Shown here piece after piece: positions 17,052 to 26,336 of a DNA stretch of 64,000 nucleotides. This DNA comes from CAVROP01 sp050008495 (GTDB taxonomy: Bacteria; Acidobacteriota; Terriglobia; UBA7540). Each line of letters opens with the position of its first letter. Positions within the stretch are counted from its first letter, which is position 1. The notes below the pieces were generated by a model that saw nothing but the letters and a program-made list of their open reading frames with translations, searched no databases and had not been told where the DNA came from. A program made the translations under genes and the position numbers. The stretch is from assembly GCA_050008495.1 (NCBI GenBank), contig JBEKMN010000002.1, positions 88,291-152,290 of the forward strand. Direction: 5' to 3'.

Positions 17052-17330
17052 TCAGTGGTAATCGACATAATCAACGTCCATGACTTCGCGTTGGGCAAAG
17101 CGAAAGATCACCCGCCAGTTGGCGCGAACCGTCACCGCCCAAAAACCCTTGCACTCTCCCTTGAGCGGATGCAGCCGGAACCCCGGCACGTCCATATCCG
17201 CAGTTGTACCGGCAGCATCCAGCCGCGCGAGAATGTCACGCAGCTTTTCTGCGTGTTCCCTAATGACGCCCCGCGAGTCGTCGTCTTCGTAAAGGCGCCT
17301 CAGTCCTTTGTGGCGGATTGACCGGATCAT
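17052..17330 (-). CDS. higB: HigB-type toxin (RelE/ParE superfamily)
   Basis: A protein of 92 aa: MIRSIRHKGLRRLYEDDDSR at the start and FWAVTVRANWRVIFRF near the end, matching HigB mRNA interferases that cut mRNA on the ribosome. The toxin-first order with HigA downstream is typical for higBA. Confidence 0.92.
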   Translation of the reverse strand: MIRSIRHKGLRRLYEDDDSRGVIREHAEKLRDILARLDAAGTTADMDVPGFRLHPLKGECKGFWAVTVRANWRVIFRFAQREVMDVDYVDYH

Positions 17331-17433
17331 GGCTGACTGTAACGCGTCACGTAACGCATGTCAATAGAAACAGCCGGCGTCGGCACGTATGCGCCACCCG
17401 CGCAAATCAGGGTACATACGCTTCCTGCCCCGA

Positions 17434-18525
17434 TCAGGCCGTGTCGCTTGGGCGCAACGATTGATCCGGGAATCTGTCCGAACTCTTTGGTCCGCGAAGC
17501 GTTTTGAGGTAGCCGAAGCCTACCAAGCGTTGGTGTGGCTCGTCCCACAGGCGGAACGTGAGCGACTTCAAGCTCGCGAGCAGCGTCAGAGGGGGTACGC
17601 TTCGAAACAGCGGCTCCTCGTTGTGGCACTTCTCGAGGTAGTAATTGGGGATGCGCGGACTCAAATGATGGACGTGATGATAGCCGATGTTGCCTGAGAA
17701 CCACTGCAGAATCCGGGGCAATTTGTAGAACGAACTGCCTTGGAGCGCCGCCCGGGTGTAATCCCATTCATCGTGGCGCTGCCAGGAGACTCCTTCGAAC
17801 TGGTGTTGCACATAAAACAGCCAGACTCCCCACGTGCCGGTCACCACCATCACAGAAAGCTGAATCACCAGGTAGGCCTTGAGGCCCATCCAGAAGCTGA
17901 GCAGGACGGCCACTCCCAGAATCGCCAGGTTCGTCAAATACACCGAATGACGATCTCGCCGGCCCGCACGGGAAGCGGAAAACCGATGCAGGACCAAAAA
18001 CAAAACAGTTGGCGTCAGCACGAAGAGCACGAACGGGTTCCGCATCAGGCGGTAGGCGAGGCGCTTCCACAGAGGAGCGTCCAAGTATTCCTGGACCGTC
18101 CACGTGCGCACGGAGCCCAAGTCGCGCCGGTCCAGATCGCTGGACCCGGCGTGGTGGACGGCATGCGTCCAGCGCCAGTGACCGTACGGCGTGAAGGTCA
18201 GCACGCCCGTGATGAACCCCACAAGGTCGTTGGCTCGCCGGGATTTGAAGAACGAACCGTGGCCACAGTCGTGATGAATGATGAACACGCGACCCAAAAA
18301 TCCGCCGGCCAGAATCGCCAGTGGAGCGGTGATCCAATAGGACACCGCCAGGCTGCGGTACATCAGGACCCAGAGCACCACATACGGAACCACTGAATTG
18401 ATGATCTGAAAGACGCTGCGCCACAGGGAAGGCTGCTGGTATCGGGCGACGACTTCCTTCCAGGCGAGTGTGTGACCGCGCCTCTCACTTTCGGTAACAA
18501 CTGGACTCTGGGCTAAAAGTCGCAT
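17434..18525 (-). CDS. Fatty acid desaturase
   Basis: An integral-membrane di-iron enzyme of 363 aa with the three histidine boxes: HHDCGHGSF, HAVHH and HHVHH. Hydrophobic segments flank them (VVPYVVLWVLMY, APLAILAGGFLG, FVLFVLTPTVLFLVL, VMVVTGTWGVWLF). Members add a double bond to acyl chains of membrane lipids. The end IGYHHVHHLSPRIPNY is typical of the DesA/delta-12-like group; the position specificity cannot be told. Confidence 0.9.
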   Translation of the reverse strand: MRLLAQSPVVTESERRGHTLAWKEVVARYQQPSLWRSVFQIINSVVPYVVLWVLMYRSLAVSYWITAPLAILAGGFLGRVFIIHHDCGHGSFFKSRRANDLVGFITGVLTFTPYGHWRWTHAVHHAGSSDLDRRDLGSVRTWTVQEYLDAPLWKRLAYRLMRNPFVLFVLTPTVLFLVLHRFSASRAGRRDRHSVYLTNLAILGVAVLLSFWMGLKAYLVIQLSVMVVTGTWGVWLFYVQHQFEGVSWQRHDEWDYTRAALQGSSFYKLPRILQWFSGNIGYHHVHHLSPRIPNYYLEKCHNEEPLFRSVPPLTLLASLKSLTFRLWDEPHQRLVGFGYLKTLRGPKSSDRFPDQSLRPSDTA

Positions 18526-19140
18526 GCAAACTGATTAAAGCATCCCCGCTGCCCGCGTGGCTGTTCAAAAGTGCTCACTTCGGTGGAAGCTAGTTCGGAA
18601 TCCGCATCGGCCGGCTGGCGCAGACGCCAAACGACTGGGATCTGCGCCAACCTGTCGTTTCCCGTTGCATTTTCCGCTTGACAAGCCGCGACCGGCGTGA
18701 TAGCCTATAATTGTGGTCATGATGTGGACATATTGTCGTAGGCGAGGGCCAGAGAGCGACGCGGCGCGAGGTAAGGCGGGAATGTTCCGGCGCGAGGGGA
18801 ACCCGGGAAATCCAAAAAATGAAAAATAGTGGGAACGAAGCTAAGAAGTACTTGAAAACAAAGGAAAATAGCTTTTTTGAATGCTGCAAATTGCGCGCGT
18901 TTTGGGCGCAAATTGGCACAAATCGGACGCTAAAAGCAGCAAAAACCGCGCAGCTTGCGCAAAACGAAGTAAAGCTCCGGCGTGCGATCGGAGGCCGAAC
19001 AACGACATATTGTCGGCTAGTAGGGGCGGTTCGCGAATCGGCCCTACACCCCGTACGGGCGCGGCGCCTCATCGACGGATTGGGCAAAGCGAGTGTGCGC
19101 TTGCAACCCTCGGCGTCTTCTGTCACGATGGCTGTCCGCT
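18526..19140. other. Gene-free region with REP copy and AT-rich element
   Basis: No convincing gene is seen in these 615 bp. They contain a decayed REP copy R4 (18609-18650), TTGACA and TATAAT boxes spaced 22 bp apart (18679-18712), an A-rich segment (about 18800-18870), and a GTAGGGG palindrome (19020-19048). GACATATTGTCG occurs at 18728 and again at 19005, flanking the AT-rich segment. Open frames on both strands here are low-complexity and unlikely to be coding. Confidence 0.55.
18727..19017. repeat. Element bounded by two copies of GACATATTGTCG
   Basis: The right copy is a full palindrome CGACATATTGTCG (19004-19016) and the left copy is one base short of it. The DNA between them includes GTGGGAACGAAGC and GAAAACAAAGGA, a unit repeated at 34.6-35.1 kb. 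The repeats could be operator sites or element ends. Confidence 0.5.
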
Positions 19141-20826
19141 ATGCGTTGGCAAATCTGTGAGGTGGATGGAGACGCGGTCGCCCGCTTGTGCCGCGAGCTG
19201 AACATCCCGAGTATCGTCGCCCGGCTTCTGATCCTGCGGGGAGTCACTGATCCGGAAACAGCGCAGCGATTCCTCCATCCTGCACTCAATCAGCTTCACA
19301 ATCCCTTCTTACTGGCCGACATGAAGACCGCCGTAGACCGCCTGCGCCGCGCGCTGGAGCAGAGAGAGAAGATCCTGGTCTATGGCGACTACGACGTGGA
19401 TGGAACCATGTCGGTGATCATCCTGTTGGCAGCACTGCGGGGACTCGGTGGGGAGGTTGAGGCATACATCCCGCATCGCTTGAACGATGGGTACGGGATG
19501 CGCGCGGCCATCATTGAGGAGGCGGCGGCCAAGGGTATCCGAGTAGTGGTCAGCGTGGACACGGGCATCCGGGAACACGAAGCGCTGAATCGGGCGCGTG
19601 AGTTGGGCTTGGATTGCATTGTAACGGATCATCACCTGCCGGACCGCCATCTGCCTCCGGCCTGTGCTATTCTGAACCCACAGCGGGCCGACTCCGGCTA
19701 TCCCGAAAAGGTCCTGGCCGGCGTAGGGGTGGCTTTCAAGCTGGTGCAAGCCCTACTGGGCGAGAGGCTCTCCGGCCGGCTTCTCCGGTCTTACCTGAAA
19801 GTCGTCGCGATCGGGACGATTGCTGACGTCGTCCCCTTGCTCGGTGAAAATCGGGTCATTGCGCACTTCGGGCTCGAGGCCTTCCGGCAACCTTCGCAGG
19901 CCGGTTTGCAGGCGCTGCTCGAGGTTTGCGGGCTCCATCGCTGCGACATTTCGGCCGGGAACTTGGCATTCCGTCTGGCGCCACGCCTGAACGCGGCAGG
20001 GCGCATGGAGGATGCACGGGACGTGATTGACCTCTTCACTTGCTCGGACCTGGAGAAGGCGCGTGAGATCGCCGGGCGCCTGGATAGATTCAACCGGGAC
20101 CGGCAGCGAATTGAAGAGGGGATTCTGCGTGAGATCGTGGAGGAGATGGATGGCCACCCTGAGAAGAGGGAGCGCCACTCCCTGGTGCTCGCCGGTGAGG
20201 GTTGGCATCGGGGAGTGATCGGGATTGTGGCGCAGCGCGTGGTGGAGCGGTACCATCGACCGGCGCTGGTGGTGAGCGTAGAGGATGGGATAGGAGTCGG
20301 CTCCGGGAGATCGATTCGAGCCTTTCACCTCCTCGATGCACTGGCCTCCATGCAGGAACTGTTTCTACGTTATGGTGGCCATGCCAGGGCAGCGGGTTTC
20401 GCATTGCCCGCGGAGCGGATCGTGGAACTGGAAGCGCGTTTCGAGCAATACGCACGAGAGATTCTGAAGCTGGAGGATCTCGAGCCAACCCTGCGCGTCG
20501 ATGCCGAGGTGAGCGGGCACGAAATCGATTGGACTCTCTACGAAGCGCTGCAGACGCTGGCGCCCTTCGGTTGCGCCAATCCCACCCCGGTCCTGGCGGC
20601 TCGCGATCTGCGTCTCGTGGTGGGACCTCGAATCCTCCAGGAGAGGCATCTAAAACTACGAGTGGCCCGCGGGCCTAGGTCTTTTGACGCCATCGGGTGG
20701 GGAATGGCGGAGCGGGGCGCGACACTGGTTGCCGGGCAAACGCTCGACTTGGCTTTCACGTTGGACCAGAATGTGTTTCAGGACACCACAACCCTACAGT
20801 TGGTGTTGAGTGAAATCAGGGGATGA
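19141..20826 (+). CDS. recJ: Single-stranded-DNA-specific exonuclease RecJ
   Basis: A DHH-family 5'-3' exonuclease for recombination and repair, 561 aa from ATG 19141. The DHH core has VYGDYDVDGTMS, SVDTGIREHE and VTDHHLPD; the DHHA1 part has GWHRGVIGIVAQRVVERY and GSGRSIRAFHLLDAL, then GGHARAAGF. A C-terminal OB-like part follows. The upstream in-frame start at 19093 adds a non-conserved stretch and is less likely. The stop overlaps the next start (ATGA), so the gene is coupled to the Lpt-like genes. Confidence 0.95.
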   Translation: MRWQICEVDGDAVARLCRELNIPSIVARLLILRGVTDPETAQRFLHPALNQLHNPFLLADMKTAVDRLRRALEQREKILVYGDYDVDGTMSVIILLAALRGLGGEVEAYIPHRLNDGYGMRAAIIEEAAAKGIRVVVSVDTGIREHEALNRARELGLDCIVTDHHLPDRHLPPACAILNPQRADSGYPEKVLAGVGVAFKLVQALLGERLSGRLLRSYLKVVAIGTIADVVPLLGENRVIAHFGLEAFRQPSQAGLQALLEVCGLHRCDISAGNLAFRLAPRLNAAGRMEDARDVIDLFTCSDLEKAREIAGRLDRFNRDRQRIEEGILREIVEEMDGHPEKRERHSLVLAGEGWHRGVIGIVAQRVVERYHRPALVVSVEDGIGVGSGRSIRAFHLLDALASMQELFLRYGGHARAAGFALPAERIVELEARFEQYAREILKLEDLEPTLRVDAEVSGHEIDWTLYEALQTLAPFGCANPTPVLAARDLRLVVGPRILQERHLKLRVARGPRSFDAIGWGMAERGATLVAGQTLDLAFTLDQNVFQDTTTLQLVLSEIRG

Positions 20827-23147
20827 ATGGCGCAGGACAACGCGCAACCCGGCACCGGGATTGGATGACCTGGCTCGTGGCCGGTGCAATGACCGTCACG
20901 GCCTTGGCGGTGACCGCGACCTACTGGCTTGCAACACGCCGCAAAGAAAAGCCGGCCGTATTGCCGCAGAATGTCCCCTTCGATATTCATCAACAGCTCT
21001 CCGGCTATACCGTCACCCACTCGGACGGTACTCGGCGCGTCTACACCATTCATGCCGCGAGGACGGTGTCCTTCAAACAGGGAGGAGCAACAGTCCTGGA
21101 GGACGTGTTGGTGGAGTTGTTCGGCAAAACGGGCAAGCGCCGCGACCTCATGCGCACGCAGCAATGCCAGTACAACAGCCAGAATAGCGATCTGTTCAGC
21201 TCCGGCCCTGTACACATTGAGCTCAATTCCGAAGCTGAGAATGCCCAGGCTTCAAACTCGAGAGGCAGCCGGACAGTCTACTTGGATACTTCCAAGGTCT
21301 CTTATCAACACGAAAAGTCGCTCGTAACCACCGACGAGATTGTGCACTTCCGTGTCGGGCCGGCATCCGGATCATCCCGGGGGATGGTTTACGCCACGAA
21401 AGATGGTTCGTTGGATCTCGAAAAAGATGTGGCCATGGAATTGCCTCCCCGCGACGGTCATGCCTCCAGTCCTCCCATGGAGCTTACCGCCAGCCATCTT
21501 CGCTATGAAAAGCCCGGCAGGCAAGTAGTCCTTTGGGGCCCTGTTCGGGTAACGCAAGGCGACCAGAACGTCTCCGCCGGCGGTGGCAAGGTGTTTCTGG
21601 ACGAAGCGAATCGTGTCACTCGAGTCGAGATGGAAGGCAGCGTCAAGGCCTCGGAATCGTCGCCGGGGAGGCAGGTGGAACTTTCGGCGGATCGCGCGCA
21701 GGGCGAGTTCGACCCGGCGATGAGGGCCCTGCGCCATCTGACGGCCGAAGGGAATGTGGCCGGGCAATCTCGCGGTAAAGGGAGTACTAGTCACTTGCGG
21801 GCGGAACGAGTTGAACTGAATCTTGTCGGTACTCCCGCAAAGCTGCAGAGTGGGGATGCCTTGGAAAACGTGCAACTTGTGGTCGAATCTTCGCCAACCC
21901 TGGGCCAGGGAGAGTCGGCGAAACCGGCGACCATAGAAAAGCGATCGCTCTCCGCCTCGGAACTGAAGTTCAGCTTTCGGCCGAACGGCAAGAGCCTTGA
22001 GGATGCGCAGACGGTCGGCAGCGGCAGACTCGTAATCGACCCATCGGATTCCAAGGCAGGGCAGCGCATCATAACCGCCGGGCAGTTCCTGATGACTTTC
22101 AGCGCCCTCAGCGACCTGGAAACGCTGCGTGGCCTAAAACCGACCGATATCGTTTTTCAGCCGCCCCGTGACGCCCCGCCGGGCAGTGTCGCCCAAGAGA
22201 GCACTGCGGATCAGCTATTGGCCACATTTGACGAGGCGACACACGCCCTTAAGCAGGTAATCCAGTCAGGGAATTACACCTTCCGCGACGCTGACCGCAA
22301 CGCCAGTGCGGAGGAGTCCGTCTACGTGGCAGCCGTGCAGGGTGTGACCCTGACTGGCCATTCCCGCCTGTGGGATGCTGAGAGCCAGACAAAGTGCGAG
22401 CGTCTTCGCGTCGATCTTGCGACTGACACTGCCGAGGGGATCGGCAAGGTACAGAGCATTCACCTCGGAAGTGGGGACCAGGCGGCGAACGGGCAAGCCC
22501 CTGACCCCACAAACGTCTTAGCGGACCGCATGGTGGCCCAACGGCGCGGCCAATTCGTACATTACGAGGGACACGTGCGCGCCTGGCGCGGCGCGGATGT
22601 CGTGGAATCCACCAGCCTGGACGTTTACCGGAAGGGGAAGCGGATGAGTTCCGGCGCCCAGGTGTTGACCTCCCATCTCCAACCCGCTTCCTATGGGGTG
22701 GGAACGCCGCCCTCCACCGGAACCGCCCGTCGCGAAACGCGTCCGCTCACTGTACGTGCCGATTTCCTGGAGGCTTTCGACGGGGGTAGCAAAGCGACCT
22801 ACCGTGGTCACGTGAAGCTCCAGACGGGGCTGACCACGATGGAAGGCGACAGGATGGATGTTTATTTCTCCCGCATCGGGACAAATCAAGACTCAGAGGT
22901 GGACCGTGCCAATGCTGATGGGCACGTCGTAGTTGTCCAACCGGGTAGACGAGCCACGGCAGAGCGCGGCGAGTACTCCGCCAGCACCGGGCAAATCGTC
23001 CTCACCGGTGGGCCCCCCAGCATCCATGATGATAAGAAGGGCTTCACAACCGGCCGTCGTTTGACACTGTTTGTCCACGATGATAGGCTTCTTGTGGAGG
23101 GAGGTGATGGGACACCCTCTTTATCGCAGCACCGCGTCGCGCCATGA
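20823..23147 (+). CDS. LptC/LptA-like LPS export protein, large fusion
   Basis: A protein of 774 aa with one N-terminal TM helix (about 15-37) followed by an LptC-like beta domain: SGYTVTHSDGTRRVYTIHAA, then a VLEDVLVELF strand. Several OstA/LptA-like beta segments follow (about 215-340, 450-560, 590-770), e.g. GPVRVTQGDQNVSAGGGKVF and YRGHVKLQTGLTTMEGDRMDVYF. In LPS export LptC sits in the inner membrane and LptA bridges the periplasm; here both seem to lie in one chain, which is directly followed by lptB. Separate LptC and LptA proteins are each about 190 aa, so this is much longer. Confidence 0.8.
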   Translation: MNGAGQRATRHRDWMTWLVAGAMTVTALAVTATYWLATRRKEKPAVLPQNVPFDIHQQLSGYTVTHSDGTRRVYTIHAARTVSFKQGGATVLEDVLVELFGKTGKRRDLMRTQQCQYNSQNSDLFSSGPVHIELNSEAENAQASNSRGSRTVYLDTSKVSYQHEKSLVTTDEIVHFRVGPASGSSRGMVYATKDGSLDLEKDVAMELPPRDGHASSPPMELTASHLRYEKPGRQVVLWGPVRVTQGDQNVSAGGGKVFLDEANRVTRVEMEGSVKASESSPGRQVELSADRAQGEFDPAMRALRHLTAEGNVAGQSRGKGSTSHLRAERVELNLVGTPAKLQSGDALENVQLVVESSPTLGQGESAKPATIEKRSLSASELKFSFRPNGKSLEDAQTVGSGRLVIDPSDSKAGQRIITAGQFLMTFSALSDLETLRGLKPTDIVFQPPRDAPPGSVAQESTADQLLATFDEATHALKQVIQSGNYTFRDADRNASAEESVYVAAVQGVTLTGHSRLWDAESQTKCERLRVDLATDTAEGIGKVQSIHLGSGDQAANGQAPDPTNVLADRMVAQRRGQFVHYEGHVRAWRGADVVESTSLDVYRKGKRMSSGAQVLTSHLQPASYGVGTPPSTGTARRETRPLTVRADFLEAFDGGSKATYRGHVKLQTGLTTMEGDRMDVYFSRIGTNQDSEVDRANADGHVVVVQPGRRATAERGEYSASTGQIVLTGGPPSIHDDKKGFTTGRRLTLFVHDDRLLVEGGDGTPSLSQHRVAP

Positions 23148-23153
23148 GCGACC

Positions 23154-23882
23154 ATGCAGATTCTCTCTACAGTTGAGCTGACGAAATCGTACAAGGGACG
23201 CAAAGTCGTTGATAATATTAGCCTGAGGATTACTCAGGGAGAGGTAGTCGGGCTGCTGGGGCCCAATGGAGCGGGTAAGACCACGACGTTCTACATCATC
23301 GTCGGCCTTACCAGCCCGGATTCCGGCCAGGTGATGCTCGACGGAGCGGACATAACGGGCTATCCCATGTACATCCGGGCAAGAAACGGGATCAGCTACT
23401 TGCCGCAAGAGCCTTCCATATTCAGAAAGCTCACTGTGGAAGAGAACATCATGGCGGTTCTCGAAACCTTGCCGCTAACCGCGCACCAGCGTCGTGAGCG
23501 GCTGGAAGAGTTGATCGAGGATTTAGGGTTGCAACAGGTGCGGCGGAGCGAAGGGTACATGCTGTCAGGAGGGGAGCGAAGGCGCGTGGAGATCGCAAGG
23601 TCTTTGGTGATTTCACCCTCCTTCATGCTTCTCGACGAACCGTTCTCGGGAATCGATCCGCTCACGGTCCAAGACATACAGAAGATCATTGTGCGTTTGA
23701 AAGGGACAGGGATCGGAGTTCTGGTGACCGACCACAACGTGCCCTACACCTTGCAGGTGACAGATCGGGCCTATATTATTAACAATGGGCGGATATTCCG
23801 TGCCGGGTCGCCGGAAGAACTGGGACAGGATGCCGAGGTGAGAAGAGTTTACCTGGGCGATAGTTTCCGGTTGACAATGTAA
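23154..23882 (+). CDS. lptB: LPS export ABC transporter ATPase LptB
   Basis: A cytoplasmic ATPase of 242 aa. Walker A is GPNGAGKTTTFYIIVGL, the signature is MLSGGERRRVEIARSL, Walker B is FMLLDEPFSGIDP, and the switch His is in VTDHNV. The wording ERLEELIEDLGL and YLGDSFRL at the end is LptB-specific. It starts 6 bp after the LptC/LptA-like gene; the permease genes lptF/lptG are not in the window. Confidence 0.95.
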   Translation: MQILSTVELTKSYKGRKVVDNISLRITQGEVVGLLGPNGAGKTTTFYIIVGLTSPDSGQVMLDGADITGYPMYIRARNGISYLPQEPSIFRKLTVEENIMAVLETLPLTAHQRRERLEELIEDLGLQQVRRSEGYMLSGGERRRVEIARSLVISPSFMLLDEPFSGIDPLTVQDIQKIIVRLKGTGIGVLVTDHNVPYTLQVTDRAYIINNGRIFRAGSPEELGQDAEVRRVYLGDSFRLTM

Positions 23883-24004
23883 CCGGATCGCGCCAGTCTC
23901 TAATGCTGGATAAGTAGTGGGTCAGTTTGGCGTAGCGGCCGCCTAACGCCGCCAAGGGGCGACCCGCGGGTGCGGGATCGCTATCACAAGGATCACAGAA
24001 TCGT

Positions 24005-25471
24005 ATGGGTGGTGGGCCTGCTCCTAGAATCGGACTGAACCTGAAGGTGGCACAGAAGCAGATTCTGACGCCCGGTTTGGTGCAAATGGTCAGTGTTCTC
24101 GCGCTCAATAAACTCGAGCTGCGGGAGATGATTAACCGGGAGATGGTTGCCAACCCTGTTCTGGAAGAGGTTCCGGAGGACGTTCCGAGCATCGACGAGG
24201 TCGACAAACGTACTGAGACGGAAAACGCAGAACACACTCCTCCGGCTACCAATCACGTGGTGGCCCGAAACGACGACCACCATGATTCATTCCAAGAGAT
24301 TGATTTCGGTTCATTCTTCGATGATTACCTCGATCCCGGATACCGATCTCCGGAAGCGGAGGTGGTGGAACGGCCCTCCTTCGAGAACTTCCTTTCTCAG
24401 CCAACGTCTCTGGCTGCTCACCTGGAATGGCAATTGAGTCTTTCCGTCTGCTCGGATTCGGTGCGTGAAGCCGGTCATTCCATCATTGGCAACCTGAATG
24501 AGGATGGGTACGTCACCGCGCCGCTGGAGGAGGTTGCGCAAACCGGCGGGCACTCATTGGCCGACGTCCAGGAAGCCCTGAGTCTGATCCAGGTATGCGA
24601 TCCGGTGGGCGTGGCGGCCCGGGACGTGCGTGAATGCCTGTTGATCCAACTGCACACACTGGCTCCCGAGAATACGCTGGCCCAACAGATCGTCTCCGGC
24701 TACCTCAAGCAGCTTCAGAACAAGCAGTATCGTGACATCGCCCGCGCCCTGGACCGGCCGGTGAAGACCGTGGAACGTTGCGTGGAGTTGATTCGCAAGC
24801 TCGATCCGCGGCCCGGCCAACGCTATAACAACGCCCAGGCGCGGCTGATCGAGCCGGACGTAGCGTTTGTGAAGGCGGGGGATACCTACCAGGTGGTCAT
24901 GAACGAAGACGGCCTTCCCCAGTTGCGGCTCAGCCACCATTACCGCCGTTTGTTGGGAGAGGACAGTACGACGCGCGAGGTGCGCAATTACGTCAAGGAA
25001 CGATTCACTTCCGCAATTCAACTCATCAAGAACATCGAACAGCGGAAGCAGACCATCGTGAGGGTTTGTGAGGCGATAATTCGCCGCCAAAACGAGTTCC
25101 TGGATCGAGGGATTGATTACCTCCGTCCCATGATGATCAAAGAGGTCGCCGAGGAGGTGGGCGTCCACCCTTCCACGGTCAGCCGTGCCGTGGCGAGTAA
25201 ATATGCCTACACCCCGCAGGGCGTGTACGAGTTGCGCTATTTCTTTTCGGAAGCTGTGCAGGGACCTTCGGGAGCGGCGACTTCCTTGATTAATTTGAAG
25301 CGGCTGGTCAAGAAAATGATCGAGGAAGAAGACGCGGCACATCCGCTTACCGACGACCAGATCACGCAGCAGTTGCAGAAAGTTGGATATTGCGTAACCC
25401 GCCGGACTGTAGCCAAGTACCGCGAGGATATGCGAATTCCCAGTACCCACCAGCGCAGGGTAAAAGCTTGA
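24005..25471 (+). CDS. rpoN: RNA polymerase sigma-54 factor
   Basis: Sigma-54 of 488 aa. The N-terminal activator-interacting region is Q/L-rich (LKVAQKQILTPGLVQMVSVL), followed by an acidic linker, the core-binding domain (SIIGNLNEDGYV, LSLIQVCDPVGVAARDVREC), the HTH (VGVHPSTVSRAV) and the C-terminal RpoN box TRRTVAKYRE at 465-474. It needs AAA+ enhancer-binding proteins to open promoters; none are in the window. It follows lptB, as in many Gram-negative bacteria. Confidence 0.96.
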   Translation: MGGGPAPRIGLNLKVAQKQILTPGLVQMVSVLALNKLELREMINREMVANPVLEEVPEDVPSIDEVDKRTETENAEHTPPATNHVVARNDDHHDSFQEIDFGSFFDDYLDPGYRSPEAEVVERPSFENFLSQPTSLAAHLEWQLSLSVCSDSVREAGHSIIGNLNEDGYVTAPLEEVAQTGGHSLADVQEALSLIQVCDPVGVAARDVRECLLIQLHTLAPENTLAQQIVSGYLKQLQNKQYRDIARALDRPVKTVERCVELIRKLDPRPGQRYNNAQARLIEPDVAFVKAGDTYQVVMNEDGLPQLRLSHHYRRLLGEDSTTREVRNYVKERFTSAIQLIKNIEQRKQTIVRVCEAIIRRQNEFLDRGIDYLRPMMIKEVAEEVGVHPSTVSRAVASKYAYTPQGVYELRYFFSEAVQGPSGAATSLINLKRLVKKMIEEEDAAHPLTDDQITQQLQKVGYCVTRRTVAKYREDMRIPSTHQRRVKA

Positions 25472-25545
25472 ACCTGAGTTCGAAAGGTGAAAACGTTGGT
25501 CCCGCCTAGGCCCTTCGCCTGTCATTTCCCCCAGGAGGTCAGCTC

Positions 25546-26082
25546 ATGAACGTTGAGTTTACCGGACGACAAATGGAGGTCGGCGACGATTTGCGCCAGT
25601 ACACTCGAGGCAGACTGCGGAAGATTACTCGACTGCTGGGTGATGCGTACGAAATGCACGTCATTCTGACGGCGGAAAAACACCGCCGCCTGGCAGAAAT
25701 CACTTTGACAGTTCGCGATCATACATTGGTGGGCATCGAGGAATCCGGTGACTCGCGGGTTTCTCTCAACGGCGCGCTGTCCAAGCTGGAGCGCCAGGCC
25801 GTCCGCCTGCGGGAGAGAAAGCTCACCCGCAAGCGCCGCCCCAAGCCGACCACCACGGTGGTCCTGAACGTTCTGGGCACAACCGCCATCGAGCCGGAGG
25901 AACGCCGCACCATCGAGACCGAGAGAGTTCCAATCAAGCCCATGAGCGTTGGAGAAGCAATCGCTGCTCTCGACCAGTCGAAAGCAGGTGCGGTTGTGTT
26001 TCGCAATCCCGAGACCGAGCGCGTCAACGTCATTTATCATCGCCCCGATGGAAACTTAGGTCTGATCGAACCGGAGCCGTAG
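25546..26082 (+). CDS. hpf: Ribosome hibernation promoting factor, long form
   Basis: A protein of 178 aa with an N-terminal S30AE domain (1-105; MNVEFTGRQMEVGDDLRQYT) and a C-terminal dimerisation domain (about 122-178; KPMSVGEAIAALDQSKAGAVVF, VNVIYHRPDGNLGLIEPEP). Long HPF dimerises ribosomes into inactive 100S particles. A strong AGGAGG precedes the start. The position after rpoN is conserved in many genomes. A repeat array begins 6 bp after the stop. Confidence 0.95.
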   Translation: MNVEFTGRQMEVGDDLRQYTRGRLRKITRLLGDAYEMHVILTAEKHRRLAEITLTVRDHTLVGIEESGDSRVSLNGALSKLERQAVRLRERKLTRKRRPKPTTTVVLNVLGTTAIEPEERRTIETERVPIKPMSVGEAIAALDQSKAGAVVFRNPETERVNVIYHRPDGNLGLIEPEP

Positions 26083-26087
26083 GTAGA

Positions 26088-26326
26088 AGGGCAGTGGGCA
26101 GGTCGGCAGATGGGCAGTTGGGCAGTAGGCAGATGGCACATGGGCAGATCGAGCGGGCAATCGGACAGGTGGGCAGATGGGGCATGAGTAGCAGAGCAAA
26201 CGGACAGGTCAATCTATCTCCAGTTAAAGGAAGCTCCACCTACGCACCTGATTGCCCGTTCACCTGCCGACCTGCCTACCTGCCCATCTGCCGACCTGCC
26301 TGGCTGCCGACCTGCCCACCTGCCTT
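26088..26326. repeat. Octamer array C, inverted pair with core (GGCAGRTN type)
   Basis: The left arm (26088-26186) has about 11 units of GGCAGRTN. The right arm (26246-26326) has about ten units of the reverse complement. The 59-bp core has AGCAAACGGACAGGTC and ends in TACGCACCTG, closely matching the core of array A. It fills the whole gap between hpf and rapZ. Confidence 0.9.
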
Positions 26327-26336
26327 CTGATTTTCC

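Noticed and set aside
18590..19160. Open frames of 178 aa (minus) and 113 aa (plus)
   Set aside because: They cross REP and AT-rich repeat DNA and do not resemble any protein; the region is treated as a repeat element.
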